DNA of 64,000 nt. It comes from Proteus mirabilis ATCC 29906 (GTDB taxonomy: Bacteria > Pseudomonadota > Gammaproteobacteria > Enterobacterales > Enterobacteriaceae). The stretch covers positions 932,506-996,505 of the forward strand of contig NZ_GG668576.1 in assembly GCF_000160755.1 (NCBI RefSeq), given 5' to 3'. This document shows positions 42,237-52,733 of the stretch, piece by piece. The translations under genes and the position numbers were made by a program. The notes under the pieces were generated by a model. It was not told the DNA's origin, did not search any database, and saw only the letters and a program-made list of their open reading frames with translations. The stretch's first letter is position 1, and every line of letters begins with the position of its first letter.

Positions 42237-42932
42237 ATGAAAAAGAATTTTCTCTATTTTACCTTACTAGCGGCTATATCAACATCAGCGCTAGCTGTAA
42301 CACCTTCGGCTCAATTACAGATCAATGGGGATATAAAACCGCCAACTTGTACAATCAATAGTTCTAACAATACAGAAGTTGTCTTTGACTATGGCCGCAT
42401 ATCGCCAAGCTTGATACCACAATCTTCAAACTATCAATATGTGGATATGAAACCAGAAACAAGCATCAGTATTGAATGTGATGCTAAAACTTATTTGACT
42501 TTTATACCTACTGACACATATGGTGATGTGGATCTTGATTATAATACTAGTTTTGATAGTGCTTGGTTTCGCTTAGTTGATAAAGCCAACCCAGATAAAG
42601 CTGTTGGGGCTTCATTTTTTAATTGGAAAGATGCAACTGTTGACGGAAAAACGGCTTTTATAAGCCGAGCAACACCTAAAACAGCTGAAGTGGGGGTGTC
42701 TGTCTTAGTTAAAAATAATATTCATGGGTGGACATCAGAGCAACAAGAGGATGTATCCGCCGCATCTCTTAAATTAGTCTCAGGTGAAATCTTTACCACA
42801 AAATTTATACCAGGAATATCATCTCATACATTTATTCTTTCTCGTGATAAGCTAGCTAAAAAAGCGATAGATATTAGTAATGGACTCGATTTTATTGGTG
42901 AGGCCGTATTAACATTCTCTTTCGGTGTTTAA
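42237..42932 (+). CDS. DUF1120-family secreted protein
   Basis: 231 aa with a Sec signal peptide (residues 1-20, cleavage after SALA). The mature part looks beta-rich and has two cysteines (PPTCTIN, IECDAK), as in DUF1120 proteins, whose general look is pilin-like; the C-terminus ends AVLTFSFGV. DUF1120 proteins are exported and of unknown function. AAGGAAGAG precedes the ATG. It is isolated, with a decayed paralogue upstream and no chaperone/usher genes nearby. Confidence 0.8.
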   Translation: MKKNFLYFTLLAAISTSALAVTPSAQLQINGDIKPPTCTINSSNNTEVVFDYGRISPSLIPQSSNYQYVDMKPETSISIECDAKTYLTFIPTDTYGDVDLDYNTSFDSAWFRLVDKANPDKAVGASFFNWKDATVDGKTAFISRATPKTAEVGVSVLVKNNIHGWTSEQQEDVSAASLKLVSGEIFTTKFIPGISSHTFILSRDKLAKKAIDISNGLDFIGEAVLTFSFGV

Positions 42933-43258
42933 AAAGTTTAACAAAAGCACTCTCACTATATTAACAAGCTATTAGCTTGTATACATTAAACGGGTAGGAG
43001 CCTTCTTTATTTTATTTCCCTCCCGTTTATTGCTTTAATTTTTTATGACTCATTCAATTAACCTACTAATTTTATATTTATCATTTTTATTACGATCTAC
43101 TGTGACAATATAAAAATATAGAAATAGCTATTAAGGCAGTATTATCATTGATTACAAAATAAACCTTGCTAACTCAATGACTAAATACCTTGATCCCTCC
43201 ACCACAAAAACGGTACTATACGGACACTGAGAAACAGTTAAGCACCCTCTCGCAAAAT
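42933..43258. other. Intergenic region DUF1120 gene to tRNA-Arg
   Basis: 326 bp without a gene; contains a terminator at 42987-43040 and presumably the tRNA promoter, which I could not place with confidence. Confidence 0.6.
42987..43040 (+). terminator. Possible terminator after the DUF1120 gene
   Basis: Stem TAAACGGG/CCCGTTTA with a long 27-nt loop, followed by TTGCTTTAATTTTTT. Confidence 0.6.
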
Positions 43259-43333
43259 GTTCCCTTAGTTAAATGGATATAACGAGCCCCTCCTAAGGGC
43301 TAGTTACAGGTTCGATTCCTGTAGGGAACGCCA
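43259..43333 (+). tRNA. argW: tRNA-Arg (CCT)
   Basis: Cloverleaf: acceptor GTTCCCT/AGGGAAC, anticodon stem AGCCC/GGGCT around loop CTCCTAA with anticodon CCT, T-arm GGTTCGATTCC, encoded CCA. In E. coli this tRNA lies in the same neighbourhood and is a prophage attachment site; no integrase is seen here. Confidence 0.96.
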
Positions 43334-43561
43334 ATTATAACAACCTATCATTTTACCCACTGCTTATTCTTGCTATAAAGAATAGGTTCTTTATTAACAA
43401 CACCCAATGAGAGTTTGGTGATTTAATAAAGCCTTATCAAAAATAATAACCTTTATTGTCGATAATTTGGCCTAAATTCCTATTTCACTGTCTGCACCAC
43501 AGAAGTAAATCAAATCTATATTCGGTAGCTTATATCACCTGTTATGGACAGGAGAATTTAA

Positions 43562-44365
43562 ATGATACTTTGGCTGATCTCTTTTGGCTTAATTTCAGGT
43601 ATTACTACATGGTTATTTGGTTTTGGCGGTGGTTTTGTTACTGTGCCCCTACTCTATACTCTCATTCTTACACTTTGGGCTGGTGATAGTTTAGCGGGTG
43701 AACATGCTATGCAAATTGCTGTGGCTACCTCTGCGCTCATTATGTTGTTTTCCGCTATTATTACGACCCTAAAACACCATAAGGCGAAAAAAATAGATTG
43801 GAAATTAATTATGATCTTATTTTGGGGGATTGCATTCGGTGGGATCTTCGGTGCCTTACTTGCCTCAACCGTCCAAGGTGAATGGATCCGATGGATTTTT
43901 ATTGGTTATCTATTTCTGACTATCTTAGATTGCTATTTTCGCCCCGGATTTATGGCGCCACGCAAAGAAATACAAAAAGTAACCAACAAAAAAGAAGCGT
44001 TAACTGGCACTATTATTGGCATTATTGCAGCTTTTTTAGGTGTAGGTGGAAGTGTTATGACCGTACCTTTATTACGCCGTAGAGGTATGTCAATGACTCA
44101 ATCGGCTGCCATGGCAAACACATTGACATTCCCTTTAGCATTAACGGCAACACTCACTTATATCTTATTGTCTTTCACTACCCCGTTAGGGAATAGCGCT
44201 GGATTTGTTGGCTATATTTGGATAAAAGCAGCCGTTATTCTAATCTGTAGTACATGGATAGGATTAAAAATAGCTGAACGTTTTTTATCACGTATACCGG
44301 ATAAATGGCATGCTAGAGTTTATCCGCTGTTATTGATATTGGTGTTAGTCGTTATGCTGAACTAA
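43562..44365 (+). CDS. TSUP (TauE/SafE) family permease
   Basis: 267-aa inner-membrane protein with about eight helices and the two TSUP repeats (GITTWLFGFGGGFVTVPLLY and IIAAFLGVGGSVMTVPLLRRRGM). The family moves sulfite, sulfoacetate and similar anions; the substrate here is unknown. AGGAG lies ahead of the ATG. It is next to phsABC (780 bp away), so a sulfur-anion role is possible but only inferred. Confidence 0.88.
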   Translation: MILWLISFGLISGITTWLFGFGGGFVTVPLLYTLILTLWAGDSLAGEHAMQIAVATSALIMLFSAIITTLKHHKAKKIDWKLIMILFWGIAFGGIFGALLASTVQGEWIRWIFIGYLFLTILDCYFRPGFMAPRKEIQKVTNKKEALTGTIIGIIAAFLGVGGSVMTVPLLRRRGMSMTQSAAMANTLTFPLALTATLTYILLSFTTPLGNSAGFVGYIWIKAAVILICSTWIGLKIAERFLSRIPDKWHARVYPLLLILVLVVMLN

Positions 44366-45146
44366 CCCACTAACATACCTCTGGACAAGGCAATTCTTAT
44401 CTATCTGTATTGCCTTTAATATTTCACACAAAAGTGAAATTGTTACATTTACTCGACTCAATAGTAGCGTATTTTGACACCCTAGATACAACCCAATAAC
44501 CATTAATATAATTAATTAAAAATTATACATAATGAATAATATATTATAATTTATCTTATCTTTTTTATGATGGCATAATTATCTACCTCTTGGATAAATT
44601 AAATCTTAATTGACATTTAATTCTATCTTTTATAGATATTTCATTATTAAAATAAGACATTATAGCAAATATAATAAAATAGCTTCTTTAGCTTAAGAAA
44701 ATTAAAAAACTTATTTAGTCTTTATTTTAATAACAATTTAATTACAATTAAATCTCTCACCGGTATATATAAAAATACATATCGATTGAAAATTATATCA
44801 ATATTTTTTCTTACCTTAATAATATATTATAGATACACTTTAAAAGAATAAATCATTCCTATAACCATATGAATATTAAAGGCATGGTTATTTTTTTATA
44901 AAAGTCTTAATTCATTTCCTTTAACAATAACCAGCCCCTAACTAATGCCTTAGAAGAAAATAATTATCATTTTAGTTTGTCTCTATTTGTTAAATTATTT
45001 TATGATATTTATTAACTTCTTTGTTGCTATTATTTATTATTTCCAACTAACTCATCACTTATTAATGAATAAATTGAAGACACCATCAAATATTTATTTA
45101 ACCAACTGTATATAATATTTAGCTATAAGAAGAAACTGGAGGTTAT
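44366..45146. other. Long AT-rich leader region of phsABC
   Basis: 781 bp with no gene seen. It should contain the phsA promoter. I looked for an FNR box and found only a poor 16-bp dyad TTGAA-N6-ATCAA near 44786, whose spacing does not fit. Confidence 0.6.
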
Positions 45147-47426
45147 ATGAGTATTAGTCGTCGTTCTTTTATTAAGGGGATGGGTATAGGATGTGTTGGT
45201 TGTACGGTGGGAAGTTTACCACCAGGGGCCCTCGCACTTAATCCAGTAACATCTCTTAAGGGTCAGTCTAAATTAACACCAAGTTTGTGTGAGATGTGTT
45301 CTTACCGTTGTCCTATAGAAGCTCAGGTTGTTAATAACAAAACTGTCTTTATCCAAGGTAACCGAAATTCACCACATCAAAAAACTCGAGTCTGTGCGAG
45401 AGGAGGCAGTGGTGTTAGCCTTATTTATGATCCGAAACGCATTGTAAAGCCCATGAAACGCAAAGGCCCTAGAGGTGCCGGAGAATGGGAAGTTATTAGC
45501 TGGGAACAAGCTTATACAGAAATTGCCGAAAAGATGGCAAGCATCAAACAACATTATGGTGCTGAAAGTATCTTTTTCTCATCAAAATCAGGCTCTCTCT
45601 CCTCTCATTTATTTCATTTAGCGGCGGCATTTGGGTCACCAAACACCTTTACGCATGCATCAACTTGTCCTGCGGGCAAAGCCATTGCTGCATCGGTAAT
45701 GATGGGTGGTGATTTAAAAATGGATCTCGCAAATTCTAAATATATTCTTTCTTTTGGTCATAATCTTTATGAAGGAATTGAAGTTGCAGAAACCTATGAA
45801 TTAATGACGGCACAAGAGCGTGGTGCAAAATTAGTCAGTTTTGATCCTCGATTGTCTGTTGTTTCCAGTAAAGCAAATGAGTGGTTTGCTATCCGACCAG
45901 GAGGCGACTTACCTGTTCTAATGGCCATGTGTCATATTATGGTAAAAGAAAATCTTTATGATAAAGATTTTATAGAAAAATTTACTGTCGGTTTCCCTCA
46001 ATTAGTGGAAGTATTACAAGATACCACGCCTGAATGGGCACAAGCTCACTCTGATGTTCCCGCAAAAGATATTATTCGCATAACACGTGAAATTGCAGCT
46101 AAAGCTCCTCACGCATTAGTCATGCCAGGCCATCGCGCAACCTTTAATAAAGATGAAATTAATATGCGCAGAATGATCTTCACCTTCAACGCCCTACTGG
46201 GAAATATTGAACGTGAAGGTGGCATGTATCAAAAGAAAGCTGCTGCAAAATATAATAAATTAGCGGGTATCGACGTTGCCCCTGAATTAGCTAAACCAAC
46301 CGTTAAAGGCATGCCTAAAATTACGGCAAAACGCGTCGATGCTACAGCGCCTCAATTTAAATATATCAATAAAGGCGGCGGTATTGTTCAATCTATCATT
46401 GACTCCACACTCCATGGTGTACCTTACCAAACCAAAGCTTGGATTATGTCACGCCATAATCCATTTCAAACAGTAAGTTGCCGACCTGATCTAGAAAAAA
46501 CAGCCCAAAAACTCGACTTAATTGTCAGTTGTGATGTGTATTTAAGTGAAAGTGCATCTTATGCAGATTATCTGTTACCAGAAAGCACTTATTTAGAAAG
46601 AGATGAAGAGATTTCTGATGTCTCTGGTTTAAATCCAGCTTATGCATTAAGACAGCAAGTTGTCGAACCTATTGGTGATACTAAACCAAGTTGGTTAATT
46701 TGGATGGAATTAGGAAAAAAACTGGGATTAGCGAGTTATTTTCCTTGGGAAAACATGGGAGTTCGTCAACTTTATCAAGTTAAAGGGGATGAAAATCTCT
46801 ATAAAGAGATCCACCAAAAAGGCTATTTATCTTATGGTATTCCGCTACTTTTACGTGAACCATCCTATGTAAAAGCCTTTGTTGCACAATACCCAGATGC
46901 TATCAAACATGTTGATAGTAACAATATGATGGAAAAATCTCTTTCTTTTAAATCACCAAGTGGTCTTATTGAGATCTATTCGGAAGAGTTAGAAAGTCTA
47001 TTAGAGAATTATGGTATTCCTCGTTTCCATAACTTCCCATTAAAACAAAAAGATGAACTCTATTTTATTCAAGGAAAAGTCGCAGTACATACCAATGGCG
47101 CGACTCAATATGTACCTTTATTAGCAGAGCTAATGTGGAAAAATCCTGTCTGGTTACATCCTGATACCGCAAAAAGTCATGGAATTAAGCATGGTGATGA
47201 GATCATTTTAGAAAATAGCGTAGGCAAAGAGAAAGCCCATGCCTTAATTACCACAGGTATTCGTCCTGACACAGTGTTTGTCTATATGGGTTCAGGCTCT
47301 AAGGCCGGCGAAAAAACGCCAGCAACCACAAATGGGATCCACTGCAGTAGTTTATTACCTCATGAAATTAGCCCTGTTTCAGGCACTGATGTACATACTT
47401 CAGGCGTCAAAATTAGTCTGGCTTAA
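45147..47426 (+). CDS. phsA: Thiosulfate reductase molybdopterin subunit PhsA
   Basis: 759-aa catalytic subunit that reduces thiosulfate to sulfite and H2S in the periplasm. Twin-arginine signal [10 protein letters not shown]. [4Fe-4S] ligands C48, C51, C55 and C83 (CEMCSYRC...RVCARG). The Mo ligand is probably C174 in ASTCPAGKA. The C-terminal domain is a molydopterin dinucleotide-binding fold. First gene of phsABC; GGAGG before the ATG. Confidence 0.95.
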   Translation: MSISRRSFIKGMGIGCVGCTVGSLPPGALALNPVTSLKGQSKLTPSLCEMCSYRCPIEAQVVNNKTVFIQGNRNSPHQKTRVCARGGSGVSLIYDPKRIVKPMKRKGPRGAGEWEVISWEQAYTEIAEKMASIKQHYGAESIFFSSKSGSLSSHLFHLAAAFGSPNTFTHASTCPAGKAIAASVMMGGDLKMDLANSKYILSFGHNLYEGIEVAETYELMTAQERGAKLVSFDPRLSVVSSKANEWFAIRPGGDLPVLMAMCHIMVKENLYDKDFIEKFTVGFPQLVEVLQDTTPEWAQAHSDVPAKDIIRITREIAAKAPHALVMPGHRATFNKDEINMRRMIFTFNALLGNIEREGGMYQKKAAAKYNKLAGIDVAPELAKPTVKGMPKITAKRVDATAPQFKYINKGGGIVQSIIDSTLHGVPYQTKAWIMSRHNPFQTVSCRPDLEKTAQKLDLIVSCDVYLSESASYADYLLPESTYLERDEEISDVSGLNPAYALRQQVVEPIGDTKPSWLIWMELGKKLGLASYFPWENMGVRQLYQVKGDENLYKEIHQKGYLSYGIPLLLREPSYVKAFVAQYPDAIKHVDSNNMMEKSLSFKSPSGLIEIYSEELESLLENYGIPRFHNFPLKQKDELYFIQGKVAVHTNGATQYVPLLAELMWKNPVWLHPDTAKSHGIKHGDEIILENSVGKEKAHALITTGIRPDTVFVYMGSGSKAGEKTPATTNGIHCSSLLPHEISPVSGTDVHTSGVKISLA

Positions 47427-47440
47427 GGAAAAAAATAACG

Positions 47441-48019
47441 ATGAATAGCAACTCTAAACAATTTGTCATGCTACACGATGAAAAACGTTGCATTGGCTGC
47501 CAAGCTTGTACCGTAGCATGTAAAGTCATCAATGATATTCCTGAAGGATACAGCCGACTACAAGTACAAATTCAAGGCCCTCATAATGATGAGGCAGGAG
47601 ATCCACATTACCAATTTTTCCGAGTTTCCTGTCAACATTGTGAAGATGCGCCTTGCGTTTCTGTCTGCCCTACAGGTGCTTCATTTATTGATGAAAATGG
47701 CATTGTACAGGTTAAAAAAGAGCTCTGTATTGGCTGTGATTACTGTGTTGGTGCTTGTCCTTATCACGTTCGATATATCAATCCATTAACACACATTGCT
47801 GATAAATGTAATTTCTGTGCTGATACTCGACTAACAGAAGGTGAGTTACCTGCTTGTGTAACGGTATGCCCAACTGATGCATTGGCATTTGGTCGCATTG
47901 ACTCACCCGAGATCCAAGCTTGGATCAAACAGAAATCCGTTTATCAATACCAATTAGATAATGTCGGAAAACCAAATTTATTCCGCCGTAAAGAGATCCA
48001 TCAGGGAGATAAAGCATGA
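47441..48019 (+). CDS. phsB: Thiosulfate reductase iron-sulfur subunit PhsB
   Basis: 192-aa electron-transfer subunit with four clusters of Cys: [40 protein letters not shown] and [12 protein letters not shown]...CVTVCP, enough for four [4Fe-4S] centres. It carries electrons from PhsC to PhsA. Begins 14 bp after phsA and overlaps phsC by 4 bp. Confidence 0.95.
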   Translation: MNSNSKQFVMLHDEKRCIGCQACTVACKVINDIPEGYSRLQVQIQGPHNDEAGDPHYQFFRVSCQHCEDAPCVSVCPTGASFIDENGIVQVKKELCIGCDYCVGACPYHVRYINPLTHIADKCNFCADTRLTEGELPACVTVCPTDALAFGRIDSPEIQAWIKQKSVYQYQLDNVGKPNLFRRKEIHQGDKA

Positions 48020-48783
48020 CAAGTATCTGGGGAGCCGAACTCTATTATACGCCAGATTACTGGCCTGTATGGTTAATTGCAGCAGGTTTGATCATTGTCG
48101 CCATGATAGCCATATTGGTGCTACATGGTTTTTTACGTTATGCACTGGCACCTAAGCAAAGTGGTCACTATGAAGAAGAGCGTGTTTACTTATACTCTAA
48201 AGCCATTCGTTTTTGGCATTGGGGTAATGCCTTACTGTTCATTCTTCTATTAATCAGTGGATTGTTAGGCCATTTTTCTATCGGTAATGTTCCATCGATG
48301 GTACTACTACATAAAATCTGTGGTTTTATTCTCATCGCTTTTTGGATAGGTTTTGTTGTAATTAACCTAACCACAAATAATGGTGTACATTACAAAGTCA
48401 GACCGCAAGGATTAATTGGACGCTGTATCAAGCAAGCTCGCTTTTATCTTTATGGTATTATGAAAGGTGAACCACATCCTTTTGCCGCGACTACAACAGA
48501 TAAATTTAACCCTCTCCAACAACTTGCTTACTTAGGTGTTATGTTTGGGTTAGTTCCACTACTTCTTATCACAGGCGTACTATGCTTATACCCTGAAGTC
48601 CTAGGTTATGGCTATTGGATGTTAAAAGTACACTTTATATTAGGCATCGTTGCACTCATGTTTATTTGTGCGCACTTCTACTTATGTACTTTAGGCGATA
48701 CCTTTACACAAACATTCCACAGCATGATTGATGGGCATCATCGACATCAAAAACATGGTGAAAGCACAACAACAAAAAATTGA
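48016..48783 (+). CDS. phsC: Thiosulfate reductase cytochrome b subunit PhsC
   Basis: 255-aa membrane subunit with about five helices that oxidises menaquinol and anchors the complex. It has a cytochrome-b561/formate dehydrogenase gamma-like fold with His in [23 protein letters not shown] and HFYLC as haem-ligand candidates. The start overlaps the phsB stop (ATGA), indicating coupling. Confidence 0.93.
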   Translation: MTSIWGAELYYTPDYWPVWLIAAGLIIVAMIAILVLHGFLRYALAPKQSGHYEEERVYLYSKAIRFWHWGNALLFILLLISGLLGHFSIGNVPSMVLLHKICGFILIAFWIGFVVINLTTNNGVHYKVRPQGLIGRCIKQARFYLYGIMKGEPHPFAATTTDKFNPLQQLAYLGVMFGLVPLLLITGVLCLYPEVLGYGYWMLKVHFILGIVALMFICAHFYLCTLGDTFTQTFHSMIDGHHRHQKHGESTTTKN

Positions 48784-48814
48784 TAATTAGCTTTTGATAA
48801 TTATTAATATCCCC

Positions 48815-48841
48815 ATGCCTGCTTATCGAGCAGGCATTTTT
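48815..48841 (+). terminator. Terminator of phsABC
   Basis: Stem ATGCCTGCT/AGCAGGCAT, loop TATCG, then TTTT. Confidence 0.88.
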
Positions 48842-49189
48842 ACGTATTGGTATTTTTAGCTAAGATCACTGATACGTAAAAATACAGAATATTCTCCTAT
48901 TCACTACGATTTTTTTATTTATTATTAACAGAACAAAATTGATATAGCTTAATTTTCTAAAAATTAATCTTTTTATGATGATATTCTACTAAATTAGTAT
49001 TTTTTTGAACTAGCTAGTTTTTATTTTTACTAAAAATTTTTATATATTAAAAAATATAATTAACCAATCTTTTATATAAAAAATTTTAGTCATAAATAAT
49101 AGTAGAAATAGCAACAAAAAAGATATGTTATAGGTAACAGTCAATATTATTATACTAATGGAATAATTTAGATATTCTTATTACTGTTA

Positions 49190-49222
49190 AAAAATAAAAA
49201 TGCCCATTAAGGGCATTTTATT
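49190..49222 (-). terminator. Terminator of the MrpJ-like gene
   Basis: Stem AAAATGCCC/GGGCATTTT with loop ATTAA; A-rich left flank gives a leftward T-tract. Confidence 0.82.
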
Positions 49223-49352
49223 TAGATTCAAGGCATAAATTAATAATAAGATAATTCTTATTATTAAATAATTAGATTAACACTCTCATAAGAATCATCT
49301 TATTTATCTAATTATTTGTATACTAGCTAACTTTCTAATTAAAAGCTTACAA

Positions 49353-49655
49353 TCAGAAAATAGAAAGAGCCTTATTGTCGAAATGAGCTGGGATATGTTG
49401 TTCATTATTCTCAGGAACATCAACCATACCCCCCATAACATCTTCAAAGAAGTTACCTATATTAATGCCTAACACATCAAGGACTTTAACTAAGCAATCA
49501 ATGTCGATACGATTAACTCCGCGTTCGTAGCGAAATAATTGCTGTTCACTAATATCGATTTCTTTTGCTAACTGAAATACGGTATAACCTTGAGATTTTC
49601 TTAATGATTTTATTTTTTGTCCAACAGCGTAAGCAACTGGATACTTGTTACTCAT
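49353..49655 (-). CDS. MrpJ-like HTH (XRE) transcriptional regulator
   Basis: 100-aa protein made almost entirely of an XRE helix-turn-helix (VGQKIKSLRKSQGYTVFQLA then ISEQQLFRYERGVNRIDIDCL). The S-x-QQ-x-x-RYERG segment is the hallmark of the Proteus MrpJ family, which represses flagellar genes when fimbriae are made. MrpJ paralogues usually sit at the end of fimbrial operons; this one is an orphan with no fimbrial genes in reach. Regulatory targets are unknown. Confidence 0.85.
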   Translation of the reverse strand: MSNKYPVAYAVGQKIKSLRKSQGYTVFQLAKEIDISEQQLFRYERGVNRIDIDCLVKVLDVLGINIGNFFEDVMGGMVDVPENNEQHIPAHFDNKALSIF

Positions 49656-50451
49656 AATATGTTCTCGCTTTTCACTTTGATTGATATCTAATTTATAATA
49701 GTGCGGGCCATCATTAATAATATATGAAAAAATATAATATCATGGGCACCTTTTTTAATTTTATTAAAATAATATTTTGACTTGATAAGAGTATTACAAT
49801 TCATAACAACACTTATCATATGTAAATAATATACTACGCATTTAAACACTTTCAACCAGTCAAAAAATGACAATAATAACTAACACCTTTACTCTCACTA
49901 GTTATTAATACCTAGGAGAAGTCACAAATCCAATATTAATCAATAGGTTATAATATATTAAATATAAATATAGTCTTTTTTTATCTTTAGAATTACTCAT
50001 GTATTAGATTTATATTCTATCAATGCAATAATTTACGAATAAATATATCAAATTGATAAAAAAATAATCAATAAATTTCAGTCTAATTTATTTAAATTTG
50101 TGAATTAACCTCGTTAATAGAACATTTTTTACATTTTTACAAAAAATATTGAGCAATCTCAATAAATTCTAATTAATACAAAATGACACAGATTAAAACT
50201 AATAGAAACAATTAGTTACATGATTTTCATAAAGTAATAGAACTCGATCTAATTTTAAACATTTGTTAATTAATTTATATAAGCATAAACACTTAGCGTT
50301 AGAGTACTTATTAAATTTAAATAAATTTCCAATTATTATTTACTATAATTTGAATTATAATTTCAGTTATGGATTATTATTTATTTATATTTTTTCTTGT
50401 TCTCTTATTAAAGAGAATCCAAATAGAAAAAGACCATAAAAAGAAGAATAA

Positions 50452-50607
50452 ATGATAAAAACTATTTTATATCATATGGTTATAATATATTTCTTAATTT
50501 ATAGAACATCTGATGTTCTACTAAAAACATGCCAGCATAGCTTTTTGCCACCTTCCGCAAACCACATATTTAAACAAAAGAACTTCTTATCAGTTATTGT
50601 AACTTAG
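50452..50607 (+). CDS. Doubtful small ORF (51 aa)
   Basis: Reads MIKTILYHMVIIYFLIYR, then a hydrophilic tail ending SVIVT. A hydrophobic first half and weak upstream AAGAAG. No family recognised. It covers the 50502-50520 inverted repeat. May be a decayed gene or chance frame. Confidence 0.15.
   Translation: MIKTILYHMVIIYFLIYRTSDVLLKTCQHSFLPPSANHIFKQKNFLSVIVT
50502..50520. repeat. Short inverted repeat
   Basis: TAGAACATC-T-GATGTTCTA, perfect 9-bp arms. Operator-like or part of a decayed gene; function unknown. Confidence 0.5.
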
Positions 50608-51207
50608 GGTAAATATTTGCTATATTAAGCTGTTAAATGACCATTTAACAATGATCTCATTTTGTTAAAAATTCAAAATTAGATAATCCTTTAATCCTAA
50701 GTGTAAATACTTATTTCTTATAAAACGTATTTTTGCCTCTCTGCAAACATTAATATTTTTATATAATTTATCTTTCTGCTATATACACAATTTTCTCTTT
50801 TTTCGTGTAAAAAAGGAATTTCCCCCTTTAAGACAACATCTAAACAAATGAAAATGTCGTTTATTGGCATAGATCATTTTCTTTTGAATTCATAAAGATA
50901 GCGATTTGATAAAAATCAATAATTAAAATAAACTTTTAAAATCAACAAATTAATATAAAAATTTTGTTCAAAAAATAGCACCAAAAAAACGATATTTCAG
51001 AAAAAACACATAATAATTTTTAATTAAAAAGATAATTTGGTTACTAACCACTTAAAAATATTAAGGGTGTTTACTGTAAAGGATAATTTTGAATTATTTT
51101 TATTTTAACCCATATAAAAACCATAATACGTATAATTAACTAATAATAAAAAAATACTTTTTTTTAAAATTAATTTAAAAATCTTATCTATATCAAGGCG
51201 ATAAAAA

Positions 51208-51330
51208 ATGAATATCCTTGACGTTGCTATTTTTAAACTATCTTATAAGCAATTAAATAACCTATGTGCACTCAATAAAAGTATCATCTTAGCTATTTCT
51301 CTCAGTAATTTTGCTAATCCTTTTAAATAA
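51208..51330 (+). CDS. Possible small protein (40 aa)
   Basis: ATG frame with AAGGCG seven bases upstream; reads MNILDVAIFKLSYKQL and ends ANPFK. It has one hydrophobic stretch (IILAISLSNF). Unlike the surrounding DNA it has a plausible ribosome site. Not recognised; could be chance. Confidence 0.25.
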   Translation: MNILDVAIFKLSYKQLNNLCALNKSIILAISLSNFANPFK

Positions 51331-51468
51331 TCATTTCATCATCAATCTTTTTAACACTACTAGTAGGGTAAATAAGTCGGTAATCAACCCCTGATAGCAC
51401 AAAAATAATTCAGACCGATAAATAGGAGAACAGAACAGGGATCACAGCTCGATATAAAACCACCAAGT

Positions 51469-51512
<44 letters not shown>

Positions 51513-51573
51513 TAGATAAGATAGATAGGTCGATGTAGTCTAGTAACAGACCTGAATACAAAATGAGTGCTAT

Positions 51574-51600
51574 GGATAAGGATAAGGATAAGGATAAGGA
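51574..51600. repeat. Hexanucleotide tandem repeat
   Basis: Four GGATAA units plus a partial fifth. Confidence 0.9.
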
Positions 51601-51638
51601 ATAATAAAGGAATTTTTATCGAATGATATAAAAAGAAG

Positions 51639-51714
51639 TGGTGGGCGGTATTGGGCTCGAACCAACGACCTCCTCCTTGTAAGGGAGATGCTCTACCAAC
51701 TGAGCTAACCGCCC
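51639..51714 (-). tRNA. tRNA-Val (TAC)
   Basis: 76 nt with encoded CCA; acceptor GGGCGGT/ACCGCCC, anticodon loop CTTACAA. Last gene of the seven-tRNA cluster in transcription order. Confidence 0.96.
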
Positions 51715-51728
51715 GCTTAATTATTAAA

Positions 51729-51804
51729 TGGTGGGTCGTGGGCGACTCGAACGCCCGACCAATTGATTAAAAGTCAACTGCTCTACCGACTGAGCTAACG
51801 ACCC
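51729..51804 (-). tRNA. tRNA-Lys (TTT)
   Basis: 76 nt with CCA; acceptor GGGTCGT/ACGACCC, anticodon loop CTTTTAA. Confidence 0.96.
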
Positions 51805-51844
51805 ATTTAATAATTTTACGTAAAACTTGAGGTAGTATTGTGAA

Positions 51845-51920
51845 TGGTGGGTCGTGGGCGACTCGAACGCCCGACCAATTGATTAAAAGTCAACTGCTCT
51901 ACCGACTGAGCTAACGACCC
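51845..51920 (-). tRNA. tRNA-Lys (TTT)
   Basis: Same sequence as the neighbouring Lys copies; 76 nt with CCA. Confidence 0.96.
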
Positions 51921-51958
51921 GTCACAATGTTCACTACTCTTTGTTGTATATTTAGGAA

Positions 51959-52034
51959 TGGTGGGTCGTGGGCGACTCGAACGCCCGACCAATTGATTAA
52001 AAGTCAACTGCTCTACCGACTGAGCTAACGACCC
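51959..52034 (-). tRNA. tRNA-Lys (TTT)
   Basis: Third Lys copy; 76 nt with CCA. Confidence 0.96.
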
Positions 52035-52075
52035 ATACCTAACTGTGTGATATTGCGTAAAATAACCGGATGAAG

Positions 52076-52151
52076 TGGTGGGCGGTATTGGGCTCGAACC
52101 AACGACCTCCTCCTTGTAAGGGAGATGCTCTACCAACTGAGCTAACCGCCC
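52076..52151 (-). tRNA. tRNA-Val (TAC)
   Basis: 76 nt with CCA; same as the other Val copies. Confidence 0.96.
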
Positions 52152-52194
52152 ACTTCATAATGACTAAATTCTCATTACCACGCTTTAATGTAAT

Positions 52195-52270
52195 TGGTGG
52201 GCGGTATTGGGCTCGAACCAACGACCTCCTCCTTGTAAGGGAGATGCTCTACCAACTGAGCTAACCGCCC
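52195..52270 (-). tRNA. tRNA-Val (TAC)
   Basis: 76 nt with CCA; same as the other Val copies. Confidence 0.96.
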
Positions 52271-52309
52271 AATTACATTAAATAATACAACTATCACAAC
52301 GAATAATAA

Positions 52310-52385
52310 TGGTGGGCGGTATTGGGCTCGAACCAACGACCTCCTCCTTGTAAGGGAGATGCTCTACCAACTGAGCTAACCGCCC
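52310..52385 (-). tRNA. tRNA-Val (TAC)
   Basis: First tRNA of the cluster downstream of the promoter at 52401-52428; 76 nt with CCA. Confidence 0.96.
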
Positions 52386-52400
52386 GTCGTGATGGGGTGC

Positions 52401-52428
52401 ATTATAGGGATACTGCGCTATGAGTCAA
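52401..52428 (-). promoter_or_regulatory. Sigma-70 promoter of the Val/Lys tRNA operon
   Basis: Leftward -35 TTGACT, 16-bp spacer, -10 TATAAT, followed by a GC-rich discriminator GCACCCC typical of stringently controlled stable-RNA promoters. Confidence 0.9.
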
Positions 52429-52733
52429 CGATTTTTATCGGTTTTTTATCGTAAAAATGATCGTTCGTTTTATTTTTAGTCAAGATGCTTTTTTTAGCAC
52501 CATAACTGACACAGCAATTAACCAAAATAATCCGTTGTTGTTACTTCGTCAAACAAAAAATAACCTATTTGAAATTTTTCTGCAGGTTAAAAGCTTAATG
52601 CCATTGAGGAATTAGCATCCAGTGATAAAATAAAGCAACAATTTCGTTTTTTTGATAATCACGGTTACTTATCTTCTATTTTTGGCTCCTTATATAAGAA
52701 AGAATATAAGTAAAACGTACTAAGGCAATCTCA
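52429..52733. other. Region between the tRNA promoter and gltX
   Basis: 305 bp, no gene seen; should contain the gltX promoter, which I could not place with confidence. Confidence 0.6.

Larger units (their letters stand above)
48784..49352. other. Intergenic region phsC / MrpJ-like gene
   Basis: 569 bp between convergent genes; terminators at each end, very AT-rich in between, no gene seen. Confidence 0.65.

Noticed and set aside
44786..44801. FNR box upstream of phsA
   Set aside because: The dyad TTGAA-N6-ATCAA has the wrong spacing and a mismatch; not good enough to report as a site.
43259..45146. A prophage or island integrated at tRNA-Arg
   Set aside because: No integrase, phage gene or duplicated tRNA end is seen; the following genes are a permease and phsABC.
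49688..49873. 61-codon leftward frame upstream of the MrpJ-like gene
   Set aside because: No ribosome site, Ile/Lys-rich composition as expected from AT-rich DNA, no recognisable motif.
51816..52264. Open frames in both strands across the tRNA cluster (with repeated AQSVEQL-like segments)
   Set aside because: They are translations of the repeated tRNA-Val and tRNA-Lys genes, a well-known false-gene pattern.
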